A DNA stretch of 33,571 nucleotides from Candidatus Fermentibacterota bacterium. GTDB taxonomy: Bacteria > JAFGKV01. Location: positions 1 to 33,571 of the forward strand of contig JAFGKV010000067.1 of the NCBI GenBank assembly GCA_016928395.1, written 5' to 3'. Of this stretch, positions 16,729 to 24,629 are shown piece after piece; within the stretch, counting starts at the first letter, position 1, and each line of letters begins with the position of its first letter. A model generated the notes under the pieces. The model had not been told where the DNA came from and searched no databases. It worked only from the letters and a program-made list of their open reading frames with translations. Made by a program: the position numbers and the translations under genes.

Positions 16729-17847
16729 TCACACCCTCGGATCCCCTTCCTCGTGCTTTGCGCTATCGGCGGCATCCGCCGCCGTGGATCCAACTCCAAG
16801 ACCTGCCAGGGGCGTCCCGCAACGAGGACATGACCCGTCGGCCATCGTGTCATTGGAGATCATCCTAAACCCTTCGCGGACAATGAGAACCTTCCCGCAC
16901 GAGGCACAACGCGTCGGCGTCTCCGCCGCTACATTGCCCAAGTACACGTGGGCAAGCCCAGCTCGTTCGCCGATGTCGCGGGCCTGCTCCAGCCGTGCGA
17001 CCGGCGTGGGCTGAAGACTACCCATGCGATATGCCGGGTGCGACCGGCTGATGTGCCACGGAGTCTCAGTGCCCAGCTCAGTCGCGAGAAACGTCGCCGT
17101 CCGCTCCAGCTCATCGAGTTCATCATTGATGCCATGCACGAGGAGAGTCGTCACCTCCACCCAGATGCCGTGACGCGTCATGGCTCGCAGAGTATCCAGC
17201 ACCGGTGCGAGGTGTGCGCCGACATAGGTCGAGTAGGTCTCTTCGCTGAAGGCTTTGAGATCGACATTGGCGGCATCCAAATGGGGAGCGATGAGGTCCA
17301 GCGCTTCTCTACTCATGTAGCCATTGGTAACAAAGGAGTTCTTGAGCCCGGCGGCATGGGCTGCCAGGGCGGTGTCAAGGGCGAATTCGAAAAACACGGT
17401 GGGTTCGGTGTAGGTATAGGAGATGCTGGCACAGCCCGAGGCGAGGGCGCGCCGCACGACTTCCTCCGGCGCGACCGAATCACCCACTATTCGCCCCTGG
17501 TCCCGGGGCATCTGAGAGATCTCCCAATTCTGACACCAACGGCAGCGGAAGTTGCATCCCACCGTGGCGATCGAGTACGCCCGAGACCCCGGCAACACAT
17601 GATAAAACGGCTTCTTCTCTATCGGGTCGACCGTAGCGGCAATGAGCCTGCCGTGTACGAGGGAGTAGAGGGTTCCGCCCCGGTTCACGCGAACCCGGCA
17701 TATGCCGCTGTCCCCGTCCGGAATACTGCACCGATGGGCACAGAGGCCGCATCGCACCACGTCGCCATCCACACGCTCATAGAGCAACGCCTCTCTCGGC
17801 AACCCTTCCCGGCCCTGCACGGAACTCACCTTCCCCTTGTTCTCCAC
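16729..17847 (-). CDS. amrS: AmmeMemoRadiSam-system radical SAM protein
   Basis: This 372-residue protein belongs to the AmrS/PflA-like radical SAM group. It has an N-terminal Cys cluster (Cys33, 36, 40, 50; CGLCAHRC), then the 4Fe-4S SAM motif CNFRCRWC at 98-105 followed by QNWEIS. The family strings SYTYTEPTVFFEFALD, KNSFVTNGYMS, NVDLKAFSEETY, LVHGINDE and PWHISRSHPAYRM are all present. A C-terminal pair of CxxC motifs (RCASCGKVL and CPRCGTPL) may bind zinc or another metal. The usual partners, Memo and AMMECR1, are not in this window, and the reaction of AmrS is not settled. The start is GTG at 17847 with a G-rich but weak ribosome site; a GTG a few codons downstream is also possible. The next genes on the same strand are the Mo hydroxylase subunits. 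Confidence 0.93.
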   Translation of the reverse strand: MENKGKVSSVQGREGLPREALLYERVDGDVVRCGLCAHRCSIPDGDSGICRVRVNRGGTLYSLVHGRLIAATVDPIEKKPFYHVLPGSRAYSIATVGCNFRCRWCQNWEISQMPRDQGRIVGDSVAPEEVVRRALASGCASISYTYTEPTVFFEFALDTALAAHAAGLKNSFVTNGYMSREALDLIAPHLDAANVDLKAFSEETYSTYVGAHLAPVLDTLRAMTRHGIWVEVTTLLVHGINDELDELERTATFLATELGTETPWHISRSHPAYRMGSLQPTPVARLEQARDIGERAGLAHVYLGNVAAETPTRCASCGKVLIVREGFRMISNDTMADGSCPRCGTPLAGLGVGSTAADAADSAKHEEGDPRV

Positions 17848-18271
17848 CCCCGACCCACCGGGACTTCGTCACAAGGCGCCGGTATCATCGCACTGGCAGG
17901 TGTACGGCGTCTGGACCAGAGGCTGATGCACGGGCCGGCCCGATGCCGACAGAGATCGGCCTGGAGATAGTGAGGAGCCCGGCAACCGGAATTGCGACGC
18001 CCTGGGCCTGAGCTGCTCGAAGCCACCAGGGCCGGCCATGCGTAGTATCCCATGATGCTCACCGATCTCAGCCGCGACCGGGTCAACAGTGAGATGCCTC
18101 ACGGCGCCTCAGCGATATGGGGCCGAAGGAGTTGAGGGACACAGTCATCGGCCACTGCCGCATGCCATTCCTATCGATCCGGGCAGTGCCATCGTTCGAT
18201 TCGACGGCACTGCCCCCACGGACAGCTCTATCCGACGACCTCCATCAGGCAGGCGCAGCGATTCCGTTCGC
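17848..18271. other. 424-base intergenic region
   Basis: No coding potential or RNA gene is recognised here. The only clear structure is the hairpin at 18181-18215. The promoter for amrS should lie in the left part, but I cannot find a convincing pair of hexamers. Confidence 0.4.
18181..18215 (-). terminator. hairpin downstream of the TPR lipoprotein gene
   Basis: GGGCAGTGCC and GGCACTGCCC form a perfect 10-bp stem, and three further pairs are possible inside after a mismatch. It lies about 57 bases beyond the TPR gene stop. No T-tract follows on the minus strand. Confidence 0.45.
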
Positions 18272-19294
18272 TCACTGCACACCCAGTGTAGTCGCCTTTT
18301 CGTAGGCCGCTTTGGCGCCATCGGTATCACCGAGGTTCAGGAGACAGATCGCCAGATTCTGCCAGGCCTGGCCGTTTTCGGGATCGAGTTCAGTAACTTT
18401 CTGGAAGGCGTTGCGGGCCATGTCCCATCGTTTCAGATTCAGGGCCATGACGCCCATGTTGTACTGAGCTTCCTTGTCGTCTGGCACCATCTGCACGACG
18501 TGCACAAATGCATCCTCGGCCTCTTCGATCATCCCCAGTTTGGAGTAAATCACGCCGAGGTTGAACCACGCATCCACGTTCTCCGGATCGATGGCCAATA
18601 TCTGCCGATAGATATCGAGGGCCTCCTGCTCTCGGCCCATGGCGTCGAGGAGACCTGCCTTGAAGCTTAGGAGCTCAACGTCGGCCTGCTTGACAGTGAG
18701 GATGGAATCGGTGTGCGCCAGGGCCTCGGCATAGGCGCTGTCCTGCATGGCGAGCTTGGCAAACACATCGTGCGCCTGGACCCAATTCTCATCGCCCCGC
18801 TGCGAGAGCTCCAAGACCGCTTTCCACTCCTGCTCCGACTCGTCCTCGTCACCGGCCCGGAGAAGGGCAATGGCTCGATTCTTGTGAGCATCGATGAAAC
18901 CAGGCTCGATCTGAGTGGCGATCGCATACTCCTCGGCGGCCTCAGCGAACTTCTCATTCTGGAAAAGCGCGTTTCCCCGCTTCACATGTTCGCCGGCGAA
19001 CCCATGCTGTGCGAGCTTGATCTGCTCGAGCTTCTTGGGAGCGTCCACCGCGTCTCGTGCCCTTTCGAAGCTCTCGCCGGCCTTGCCAAACTCACGCAGC
19101 TCGTAGTAGGCCTGGGCCAGGTAGCCATAGGCCTCACCATTCTGGGGATTATGCTGGGTCTCAAGCTCGAACTGCTCTTGAGCCTTCTCCCAGTTGGACT
19201 GCTGCATGTAGACCTTTCCGCTTGTCATATACCTGGACTGACAGGCGACCAAAGCGACGAGTGCGAAGAGCACAAACATGCGCGATAGCTTCAT
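18272..19294 (-). CDS. TPR-repeat lipoprotein
   Basis: This 340-residue protein begins with a classic lipoprotein signal, MKLSRMFVLFALVALVAC, with the lipidated Cys at 18. The ATG at 19294 was chosen because GGAGG lies six bases upstream. The mature part is almost entirely TPR. Consensus units can be read from YMQQSNWEKAQEQFELETQHNP through GNALFQNEKFAEAAEEYAIATQIEP, LDIYRQILAIDPENVDAWFNLG and WDMARNAFQKVTELDPENGQAW. Such lipoproteins act as protein-interaction scaffolds on an envelope membrane. It is separated by about 105 bases from the DUF5683-like gene on the same strand. The partner is unknown. Confidence 0.9.
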   Translation of the reverse strand: MKLSRMFVLFALVALVACQSRYMTSGKVYMQQSNWEKAQEQFELETQHNPQNGEAYGYLAQAYYELREFGKAGESFERARDAVDAPKKLEQIKLAQHGFAGEHVKRGNALFQNEKFAEAAEEYAIATQIEPGFIDAHKNRAIALLRAGDEDESEQEWKAVLELSQRGDENWVQAHDVFAKLAMQDSAYAEALAHTDSILTVKQADVELLSFKAGLLDAMGREQEALDIYRQILAIDPENVDAWFNLGVIYSKLGMIEEAEDAFVHVVQMVPDDKEAQYNMGVMALNLKRWDMARNAFQKVTELDPENGQAWQNLAICLLNLGDTDGAKAAYEKATTLGVQ

Positions 19295-19401
19295 CAACGG
19301 CCTCCACTACGGTTAGGGAATCACGACTCTCTCCATCACGTGAACAAGACTGGGCAGTTTGAGCCTCGCCGAAGCACTGTCAAGCGAAATCTTCGACGAG
19401 G

Positions 19402-19836
19402 CTACCATCGCAGCGAGATGCCAATGTCCATGGCGGGCGAGACCTGGGCATCATCCACCAGGCCCGTGCCGATGCCGTCCATCTCCTGCATCTCCCGGTC
19501 AAAGGAGCGCAGGTATCCATCCACATAGGCGTCACCCAGGTTGTACACCCAGAACAAAACGGTCCACCGGTTCAATTCGCGACGCTGCCCCGAACTCAGA
19601 TCCGAAGCGCGGATATGCCCATAGGCCAATGATGCGGAAAGGGCCAGAAACACCACACCTTTGACAGTTGATCCGGCAGTGACCTGGCCCCAGCCGGGGA
19701 GAACGGCGGAACGGAGAAGGGCGCGACCTCCGTCCCTTGACGGTGTGGCATAGGCGTTCTGGAGCATCCCGGCGCACAGCAGCACGAGCACCACATCCGT
19801 GACGGCGCGAGGGCTCATTGACAGCGTGTGTTCCAT
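19402..19836 (-). CDS. small exported DUF5683-like membrane protein
   Basis: This protein has 144 residues from the ATG at 19836; an ATG at 19818 is equally possible, and neither has a good Shine-Dalgarno. A signal peptide (VVLVLLCAGMLQNAYA) is followed by LLRSAVLPGWGQVTAGS, the Pro-Gly-Gly-Gln motif typical of DUF5683-like proteins. A hydrophobic helix comes next (GVVFLALSASLAYGHI), then LNRWTVLFWVYNLGDAYVDGYL, whose N-x-x-D-A-Y segment is also common to that family. The function is unknown. The same motif occurs in the gene at 1-798. It lies between RidA and the TPR lipoprotein on one strand, with gaps of 100-160 bases. Confidence 0.75.
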   Translation of the reverse strand: MEHTLSMSPRAVTDVVLVLLCAGMLQNAYATPSRDGGRALLRSAVLPGWGQVTAGSTVKGVVFLALSASLAYGHIRASDLSSGQRRELNRWTVLFWVYNLGDAYVDGYLRSFDREMQEMDGIGTGLVDDAQVSPAMDIGISLRW

Positions 19837-19994
19837 CCCTGAAAGACGCTCAGAAATCAAGAAGAGAAGAGCGAGACGCGCCGGACCCACAGAGCGAAGA
19901 CGGCGGAAACTCGCCGCTTCTCATATCCGACGAGCGCCATCGGACCTCGCGAGGTATCGACCGCCGAATGCGGAGGTAGTCCCGGGACGAAACA

Positions 19995-20375
19995 CTAGTA
20001 CCGCGTGGCAATGAACTCGATCTCAACCCGGGCACCGGCAGGGAGCCGCACAACTTGCACCGTTGACCGCGCGGGCCGGCACTCCCCCATGACCGCGGCA
20101 TAAGCGGCATTGAACTCTTGGAACTCGTCCATGTCTAGCAGAAAGACCGTGGCCTTCACGACCCGATCCAGCCCAGTATCCGCGGCTTCCAGCACTCGCG
20201 CCAGATTCGCACATGCCTGCTTCGTCTCGGCGGTAATTCCGCCCTCTGCGAGGTGGCCGGTCGAGGGGTCAATGCCCACCTGGCCGGCCGTGAAGACCAG
20301 CTCTCCCGCGGCGATGGCCTGGCTGTAGGGGCCCAGGGCGGGAGGAGCACCATCGGCGCGTACACGACGGTTCAT
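19995..20375 (-). CDS. ridA: RidA family reactive intermediate (enamine/imine) deaminase
   Basis: RidA-family proteins hydrolyse reactive 2-aminoacrylate-type enamines released by PLP enzymes. The 126-residue length is typical. Diagnostic strings are GPYSQAIAAGELVFTAGQ near the N-terminus, GGITAETKQACANLARVLEAA, VVKATVFLLDMDEF and C-terminal RSTVQVVRLPAGARVEIEFIA. The active-site Arg is in RSTVQV and the conserved Glu in ARVEIEFIA. The start at 20375 (MNRRVRADGAPPA) fits the usual family N-terminus, but its ribosome site is weak. A longer start at 20423 would overlap the preceding DUF507 gene by 11 bases. The gene is the fourth of the operon that starts at 21298. Confidence 0.92.
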   Translation of the reverse strand: MNRRVRADGAPPALGPYSQAIAAGELVFTAGQVGIDPSTGHLAEGGITAETKQACANLARVLEAADTGLDRVVKATVFLLDMDEFQEFNAAYAAVMGECRPARSTVQVVRLPAGARVEIEFIATRY

Positions 20376-20412
20376 TCGCGGATCTCGAAGGCAGCAGATC
20401 GTCCGATCCCTG

Positions 20413-20694
20413 TCATAGCGCATACCCCCGTCGCTGGGCCAGGTCGTCGCGCGTCTGCCGCAACTTGATGTCCCATTCTTCGCTGCCCTCTTCCGGCGGC
20501 CGGCTGAGGGAACGAAGAATCCTGCGCGCCTCTCGATCGATCTCATCCTCTGTCTTCAGGTCATCGATGATCCACGCCGCCACGCGTTGCTTGAGGAGGT
20601 TCTCGTTGTCAGGAGCGACTACCGCCTCCGCTTCGACAAGTTTCTGCACGATGTGGGCGGCCAGTACGTGCACCCGTTCCTCACTTAGTCTCAC
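20413..20694 (-). CDS. DUF507 family protein (downstream copy)
   Basis: This 93-residue protein matches the DUF507 family along its whole length: MRLSEERVHVLAAHIVQKL at the start, a helix-rich middle (RVAAWIIDDLKTEDEIDREA) and the end DDLAQRRGYAL. DUF507 proteins are small, helical and of unknown function, and often occur as adjacent pairs. The start is GTG at 20694 with GGAGG six bases upstream. The other DUF507 copy ends 32 bases before it, and the two are clearly paralogous. Confidence 0.9.
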   Translation of the reverse strand: MRLSEERVHVLAAHIVQKLVEAEAVVAPDNENLLKQRVAAWIIDDLKTEDEIDREARRILRSLSRPPEEGSEEWDIKLRQTRDDLAQRRGYAL

Positions 20695-20726
20695 CGCTCA
20701 CCTCCAAGCCCGACGCGGTACTAGCA

Positions 20727-21008
20727 TCACAATACAAAACCCCTGCGCTTCGCCAGCTCAGCCTTCACCTTGACGAAGGCGGTTCGCTGGTCCACGCCCT
20801 CCCGAATCATTACCGCGGAGTGTTTCAGGAGCAGATCCCGGACCTCTGCGTCGATGGCGGCCTCCTCTTCGAGGTTGTGGTTGATCGCTCTCGCGACTAT
20901 CGACTCGATCTCATCCGGAGAAACACGGATCTCAGCGGCTCTCTCATTCACCAAATTCGTCGCGACCAGTTGTGCCAGCCGTTCCACCCGGTGTCTTGAA
21001 AGCCTCAT
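20727..21008 (-). CDS. DUF507 family protein (upstream copy)
   Basis: This 93-residue protein is paralogous to the next gene. It opens with MRLSRHRVERLAQLVATNL and ends with VKAELAKRRGFVL, with an acidic helical middle (NHNLEEEAAIDAEVRDLL). The ATG at 21008 was chosen because GGAGGG lies six bases upstream; an earlier in-frame start lacks one. The identical length and shared N- and C-terminal signatures indicate an old tandem duplication. The function is unknown. The paired arrangement suggests that the two products may form a heteromer, which is inference. Confidence 0.9.
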   Translation of the reverse strand: MRLSRHRVERLAQLVATNLVNERAAEIRVSPDEIESIVARAINHNLEEEAAIDAEVRDLLLKHSAVMIREGVDQRTAFVKVKAELAKRRGFVL

Positions 21009-21079
21009 CACACACCCTCCAATCACATCTCATCATCCCGATCACCATACCGACGAATGCCCATTCTCATGCAGAACCC

Positions 21080-21298
21080 TCATGGCTCCTCGGGAGGCGA
21101 ACCGGTGCGATAGCGTTCGCTCTTGATCGACCTGATGGCATCCAGAAGCTCTTCAGGTTTGATGATCTTCTTCTTCACAAGCAGAGAGACTAGCGCCTCA
21201 AGACTCATCGTATTGCTCAGGCAAAGCTCGTCGAAGCTTACCTTCTTCTGAACACCGTCTTTGACGATGATCACTCCCTTGAACCCGTCGTGATCCAA
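21080..21298 (-). CDS. small unknown protein, 72 residues
   Basis: The start is TTG at 21298, with GGGAGG five bases upstream; no ATG would give a sensible product. The protein has a short beta-like N-terminal part (GVIIVKDGVQKKVSFDEL), then two predicted helices (NTMSLEALVSLLVKKKIIKPEELLDAIRSI, split around the KIIK turn) and a Pro-rich acidic tail. The NTxSLEALVxLLVxKxII pattern resembles a winged-helix or small regulator fold, but I do not recognise a family. It is the first gene of the DUF507/RidA operon and is driven by the promoter at 21351-21379. Its position as leader gene of that operon is the only clue to its function. Confidence 0.7.
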   Translation of the reverse strand: MDHDGFKGVIIVKDGVQKKVSFDELCLSNTMSLEALVSLLVKKKIIKPEELLDAIRSIKSERYRTGSPPEEP

Positions 21299-21350
21299 CG
21301 TATCCTCCCGCTCCGATCCGGCTTGTGCTGTTCTCGTTCGGCAGCATGCG

Positions 21351-21379
21351 ATCTTACCGCATGACAAGCGGAATGTCAA
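21351..21379 (-). promoter_or_regulatory. sigma-70 promoter of the DUF507/RidA operon
   Basis: On the minus strand a perfect TTGACA (21374-21379) is followed after exactly 17 bases by TAAGAT (21351-21356). It lies about 53 bases upstream of the TTG start of the 72-residue protein. Confidence 0.6.
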
Positions 21380-21393
21380 TCGCCCCACGCGGC

Positions 21394-21422
21394 TTGACAT
21401 CGGGGTTCATCACGCATTCACT
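21394..21422 (+). promoter_or_regulatory. sigma-70 promoter candidate of the GHMP kinase gene
   Basis: A perfect TTGACA (21394-21399) is followed after 17 bases by TTCACT (21417-21422), 53 bases before the kinase ATG. The -10 is weak. It lies back to back with the minus-strand promoter. Confidence 0.4.
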
Positions 21423-21474
21423 CATTCATCGACGTCACTGTTTTGACTTCTGGACTACCGCCACTGGTGTAGCC

Positions 21475-22662
21475 ATGCCGCAACGTGCACCCATGCCCAG
21501 ACCTGCGGAGCGACGGCGCATCATCCGTCTCCATGAATCCTGCCACGGCACCGCGCCCTCCTGCCTGGCCTCGGCACCGGGCCGTCTGGTGCTCTTGGGC
21601 TCCGGCGCCTATACCGATGATGGGATATCGCTGGCATGCGCCGTGGGGCGGCATGTCTGGGTCGCGGCGTCGCGCCGTGCAGACCGCCGTTTGGTGGTGC
21701 ATTCCGAATGGGCCCGGCAGACCTTACGCTTTGCGCCGCGTCCACCCGTTCCTACCGGCCACGGGTTTTGGGGTGACTATGTGTTGGGGATGTGGTCCGC
21801 CCTGGCAGCAGGGCGCATCAAGGAGAGAGGTGTTACGCTCACGATCGCGGGTGATCTGCCGCCCGGTATCGGCCTGGGGAGTTCGGCCGCACTGGAAGTG
21901 GCCGTCGGCCTCGCACTCCGTGATCTCTGGGACCTTCCCCTGGAGAACAAGGATCTTGCCCTGGTCGCCCACCGCGTAGAAGGCCAATTCGTGGGGGTTC
22001 GCGCCGGGCTTGTCGACCAGATGACCGCGCTGTTCGCTCGGCCATCTCGGATCCTTGTTCTCGATTCCAACACGCTTGAACTCGACTACGTCGATATGCC
22101 GGCCGACGTGACATGCGTCGTCTGTGATTCCGGCATTCACCGGATGCTGGCACTGGCCCCTTTGAATGCCAGGATGCTGGAGCTGGAGGAAGCGCTACGC
22201 TTCTTCCGCAATCGCTATTCGGGCTTGACCGGTTTCCGACAAGTGAGTGCCGAAATGCTGGTCGTCGCCGCTCAGGAGTTGCCGGCTCCGGTCTTGGCGC
22301 GGGCACGCCATGTGGTTACAGAAAATGACCGTGCCCGTCGCGCAGTCATCGCGCTGCGCTGGGGTGACGTGGAACAGCTCGGCGGCCTCACAACTGCTTC
22401 GCATCGTTCCGCGCGCTGTTCATTCGAGGCATCTTCGCCCGAGTTGGACGAGATTATCCAGCTCGGTCGGGGCGTTGCCGGTGTACTCGGTGCCCATGTC
22501 GCGGGTCCAGGTTTCGGAGGATGCACGGTGCATCTCGTGCAAAAAGCCAGTGCCCCTGCCTTGGTCAAGCGGCTTCGAAGAGGGTACAAGACCCCCGCCA
22601 TGAGGACACCCGCAGTCTATACATTTCCCCCTGCGGGGTGTGCTACCAGTATCTGTTCTTGA
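21475..22662 (+). CDS. galactokinase-like GHMP kinase with altered sugar signature
   Basis: This 395-residue GHMP-superfamily sugar kinase follows galactokinase along most of its length. The ATP-binding motif LPPGIGLGSSAALEVAVG lies at about 128-145. The catalytic Asp is at about 181 (RAGLVDQMTALFA), then come CDSGIHRMLA and HVVTENDRARRAVIALRWGD, a SHRSARCSFEASSPELD segment and the third motif AGPGFGGCTVHLV. The N-terminal signature differs. Where galactokinases have GRVNLIGEHTDYNGG, this protein has GRLVLLGSGAYTDDG: Arg and TD are kept, but the Glu-His pair that contacts galactose is lost and two residues are inserted. It probably phosphorylates another sugar or a sugar derivative. The ATG at 21475 has no strong ribosome site; an ATG at 21493 is an alternative. 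Confidence 0.85.
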   Translation: MPQRAPMPRPAERRRIIRLHESCHGTAPSCLASAPGRLVLLGSGAYTDDGISLACAVGRHVWVAASRRADRRLVVHSEWARQTLRFAPRPPVPTGHGFWGDYVLGMWSALAAGRIKERGVTLTIAGDLPPGIGLGSSAALEVAVGLALRDLWDLPLENKDLALVAHRVEGQFVGVRAGLVDQMTALFARPSRILVLDSNTLELDYVDMPADVTCVVCDSGIHRMLALAPLNARMLELEEALRFFRNRYSGLTGFRQVSAEMLVVAAQELPAPVLARARHVVTENDRARRAVIALRWGDVEQLGGLTTASHRSARCSFEASSPELDEIIQLGRGVAGVLGAHVAGPGFGGCTVHLVQKASAPALVKRLRRGYKTPAMRTPAVYTFPPAGCATSICS

Positions 22663-22728
22663 GCGAAAGACCCAGTCTCGCGGGGTGTCGTCAGTCGTAT
22701 CGCGCAGCCCTTGGTGCTTCCCGGAATC

Positions 22729-22753
22729 GTTCCGCCGTATCGAAATGCGGAAC
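22729..22753. terminator. hairpin between convergent genes
   Basis: GTTCCGC and GCGGAAC form a 7-bp stem with an 11-base loop between the GHMP kinase and the sulfatase-like gene. There is no clear T-tract, but TTC follows on the plus strand. Confidence 0.35.
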
Positions 22754-22827
22754 TTCTGCAAGACGATCCTACCGGTGGACGGTGGTGAGTACCAGCGCGG
22801 CGGCGAGACCGGACCCTGAGCCCTCTG

Positions 22828-24621
22828 TCACCGCGATGGCGAGCCGGCCCAGCGCTCCATTTCCCGCTCCATCTCACGGCGTTGCGGCAGATGAGGATCC
22901 ATCTGCAGCGCGTGGCGCCAGAGAGCGGCGGCCTGGTCGCGGTCCCGAAGCTCATAGGCCAGAAGGCTGCCCATATCGCGGAGAATCCGGGCATCAGTTG
23001 GCCTGACCTCCGCCAGGCGCTGGTAGGCCGCCAGGCTCTCCGTGTGCTTGCCTTGCCGCCGCAAACACACAGCAAGCGCCTCCAGCGAGGTTGGGTCGGC
23101 CGGCATGATCTCCAGAACTGCGGTGTGCAGCAACTCGGCCTCCTCGTCATCCTCGAGCATGAGTCGGATCATGGCCAGATTCTGGAGTGCCGGCAGGTAC
23201 GCGGGATGGACAGCCAAGAGGGATCTGAACACGCTATCGGCGCCGGCAAGGTTGCGGCTGGCAGCCAGACTTGTGCCGACCCCCATCCGTGCCCACAGAT
23301 TTCCTGGATCGCGGATCATCACCTGTTCGAAAACGGCTCGCGCGTCGTCCCACCGCTTCTGCTGCATCAGATGATTGCCCCGCTCCACTGCCTCCAGCAG
23401 TTCCTCCCGAGGCGTGATCGAGGCCCCTGGATCCGGGAAGTACCCCAAGGCTGCCAGAGCCTGCCGGTCATGAGAATCGAGAGGAGAGATGTGACCCACG
23501 GCAGGAATGGGAGGGAGAAAAGGGCGAAGCGCAGCGACGGTGTCAGGAAAGTCACGGCTGACGTCGATCAGCTCATCGGGATCCGTGCGGGTCCGGTAGA
23601 GTTCGATGCGTTCGCCCTGAATCAGCTTCCACCCCTCGTGCTCGACGCTCCGCAGTGGCGGCCATCCATAGCGCACCAATGGGTGGATAGTCTCTGCCTG
23701 AATGGGCCGGGACGTATGGGGAATCCGAAGATCCCGCCCGGAGGATGGTGGTGGTGTGACTCCGGCGGCTGATAGAATCGTGGGGAAGAGATCAGGAAGA
23801 GAGACCGTATCCGTCCGGAGTGCGCCCTGGCTCCAGCCGTGCCCCGTGGCGATGAGCGGAACCCGGAGGGTCGATCCGTAGAGGCAGTCTCCGTGGGTGT
23901 CCTCACCATGGTCTCCCAACCCCTCGCCATGGTCACCGGCCGCGATGATCATCCATCGGCCTTTCGGCAACCCCCTCAGAAGCCTCCCCAGTTCCTGATC
24001 GACGCGGGCGATCTCCACATCGTATCCCGTGAGCTGACCACGAGGCCTCCCATAGGGAGCGTGGGGATCGAAATAGTGAACCCACAGGAACGCGGGATCT
24101 GACCTCGAGCGGAGGTCCAGGGCAGCCAATGCTCGTGAGGTTACCTCAAACGCCGGACGCTCGGGGTATTCAAAGTCACTGGCTGTTGGCTGAACCGTGT
24201 CGTCGTAGACCCGGAAACCACGGGATAGTCCATACTGCGCCGCCAACGGGTGAGCTCCGATGATTGCGGCGCACCAGTACCCGGCTCCGGCCAGTAGTTC
24301 CGCCACGACTGGCAGTGTTTCGTCCAAGCGGTACAAGCCATTGTCGCGCACCTGATGCTCCCAAGGATAGGCGCCGGTCATCATCGATGCGTGGGCCGGC
24401 AGGGTCAGGGGCACGGGCGTGAACGCCGAGGCGAAGCGGACGCCGGCAGCCGCGAGTGAATCCAGAACGGGTGTATGCGCCACACCGCGGCCGTAGCACC
24501 CAAGGTGATCTGCCCTGGTGGTATCCAGGGTCACCAGAAGTATGTGGGGGCGCCCCCCACAGCCCAGTACGCTCGCTACGACAAGGATGACGACTCGGAA
24601 GCGCCGGGACATGATGCTCAC
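22828..24621 (-). CDS. sulfatase-fold lipoprotein with C-terminal TPR repeats
   Basis: This 597-residue protein has an N-terminal lipoprotein signal ending in Cys21 (VASVLGC), an alkaline-phosphatase/sulfatase fold to about 390, and TPR repeats at about 405-585 (DDARAVFEQVMIRDPGNLWA, ESLAAYQRLAEVRPTDARIL). Metal-binding motifs are seen in LLVTLDTTRADHLGCYG (Asp33) and GDHGEGLGDHGEDTHG. The position of the sulfatase formylglycine (CxPxR) reads T73-L-P-A-H77. A type I sulfatase modification is therefore impossible, and Thr may be the nucleophile as in LtaS/EptA-type phosphotransferases. It could hydrolyse or transfer phospho- or sulfo-groups on envelope glycans. The start is GTG at 24621, about 14 bases after AGGAG; ATG at 24612 is an alternative. 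It is the last gene of a three-gene operon. Confidence 0.87.
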   Translation of the reverse strand: MSIMSRRFRVVILVVASVLGCGGRPHILLVTLDTTRADHLGCYGRGVAHTPVLDSLAAAGVRFASAFTPVPLTLPAHASMMTGAYPWEHQVRDNGLYRLDETLPVVAELLAGAGYWCAAIIGAHPLAAQYGLSRGFRVYDDTVQPTASDFEYPERPAFEVTSRALAALDLRSRSDPAFLWVHYFDPHAPYGRPRGQLTGYDVEIARVDQELGRLLRGLPKGRWMIIAAGDHGEGLGDHGEDTHGDCLYGSTLRVPLIATGHGWSQGALRTDTVSLPDLFPTILSAAGVTPPPSSGRDLRIPHTSRPIQAETIHPLVRYGWPPLRSVEHEGWKLIQGERIELYRTRTDPDELIDVSRDFPDTVAALRPFLPPIPAVGHISPLDSHDRQALAALGYFPDPGASITPREELLEAVERGNHLMQQKRWDDARAVFEQVMIRDPGNLWARMGVGTSLAASRNLAGADSVFRSLLAVHPAYLPALQNLAMIRLMLEDDEEAELLHTAVLEIMPADPTSLEALAVCLRRQGKHTESLAAYQRLAEVRPTDARILRDMGSLLAYELRDRDQAAALWRHALQMDPHLPQRREMEREMERWAGSPSR

Positions 24622-24629
24622 AAAACCCG

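Noticed and set aside
16037-17014. Long plus-strand frame of 325 codons opposite the hydroxylase FAD subunit and amrS
   Set aside because: It is antisense to two clear genes, is full of Arg/Ser/Pro and matches no family. It is a high-GC shadow frame.
17848-18271. A tRNA or other RNA gene in the gap between amrS and the TPR lipoprotein gene
   Set aside because: No cloverleaf, anticodon arm or TpsiC-like GTTCGA context was found; only a simple hairpin is present.
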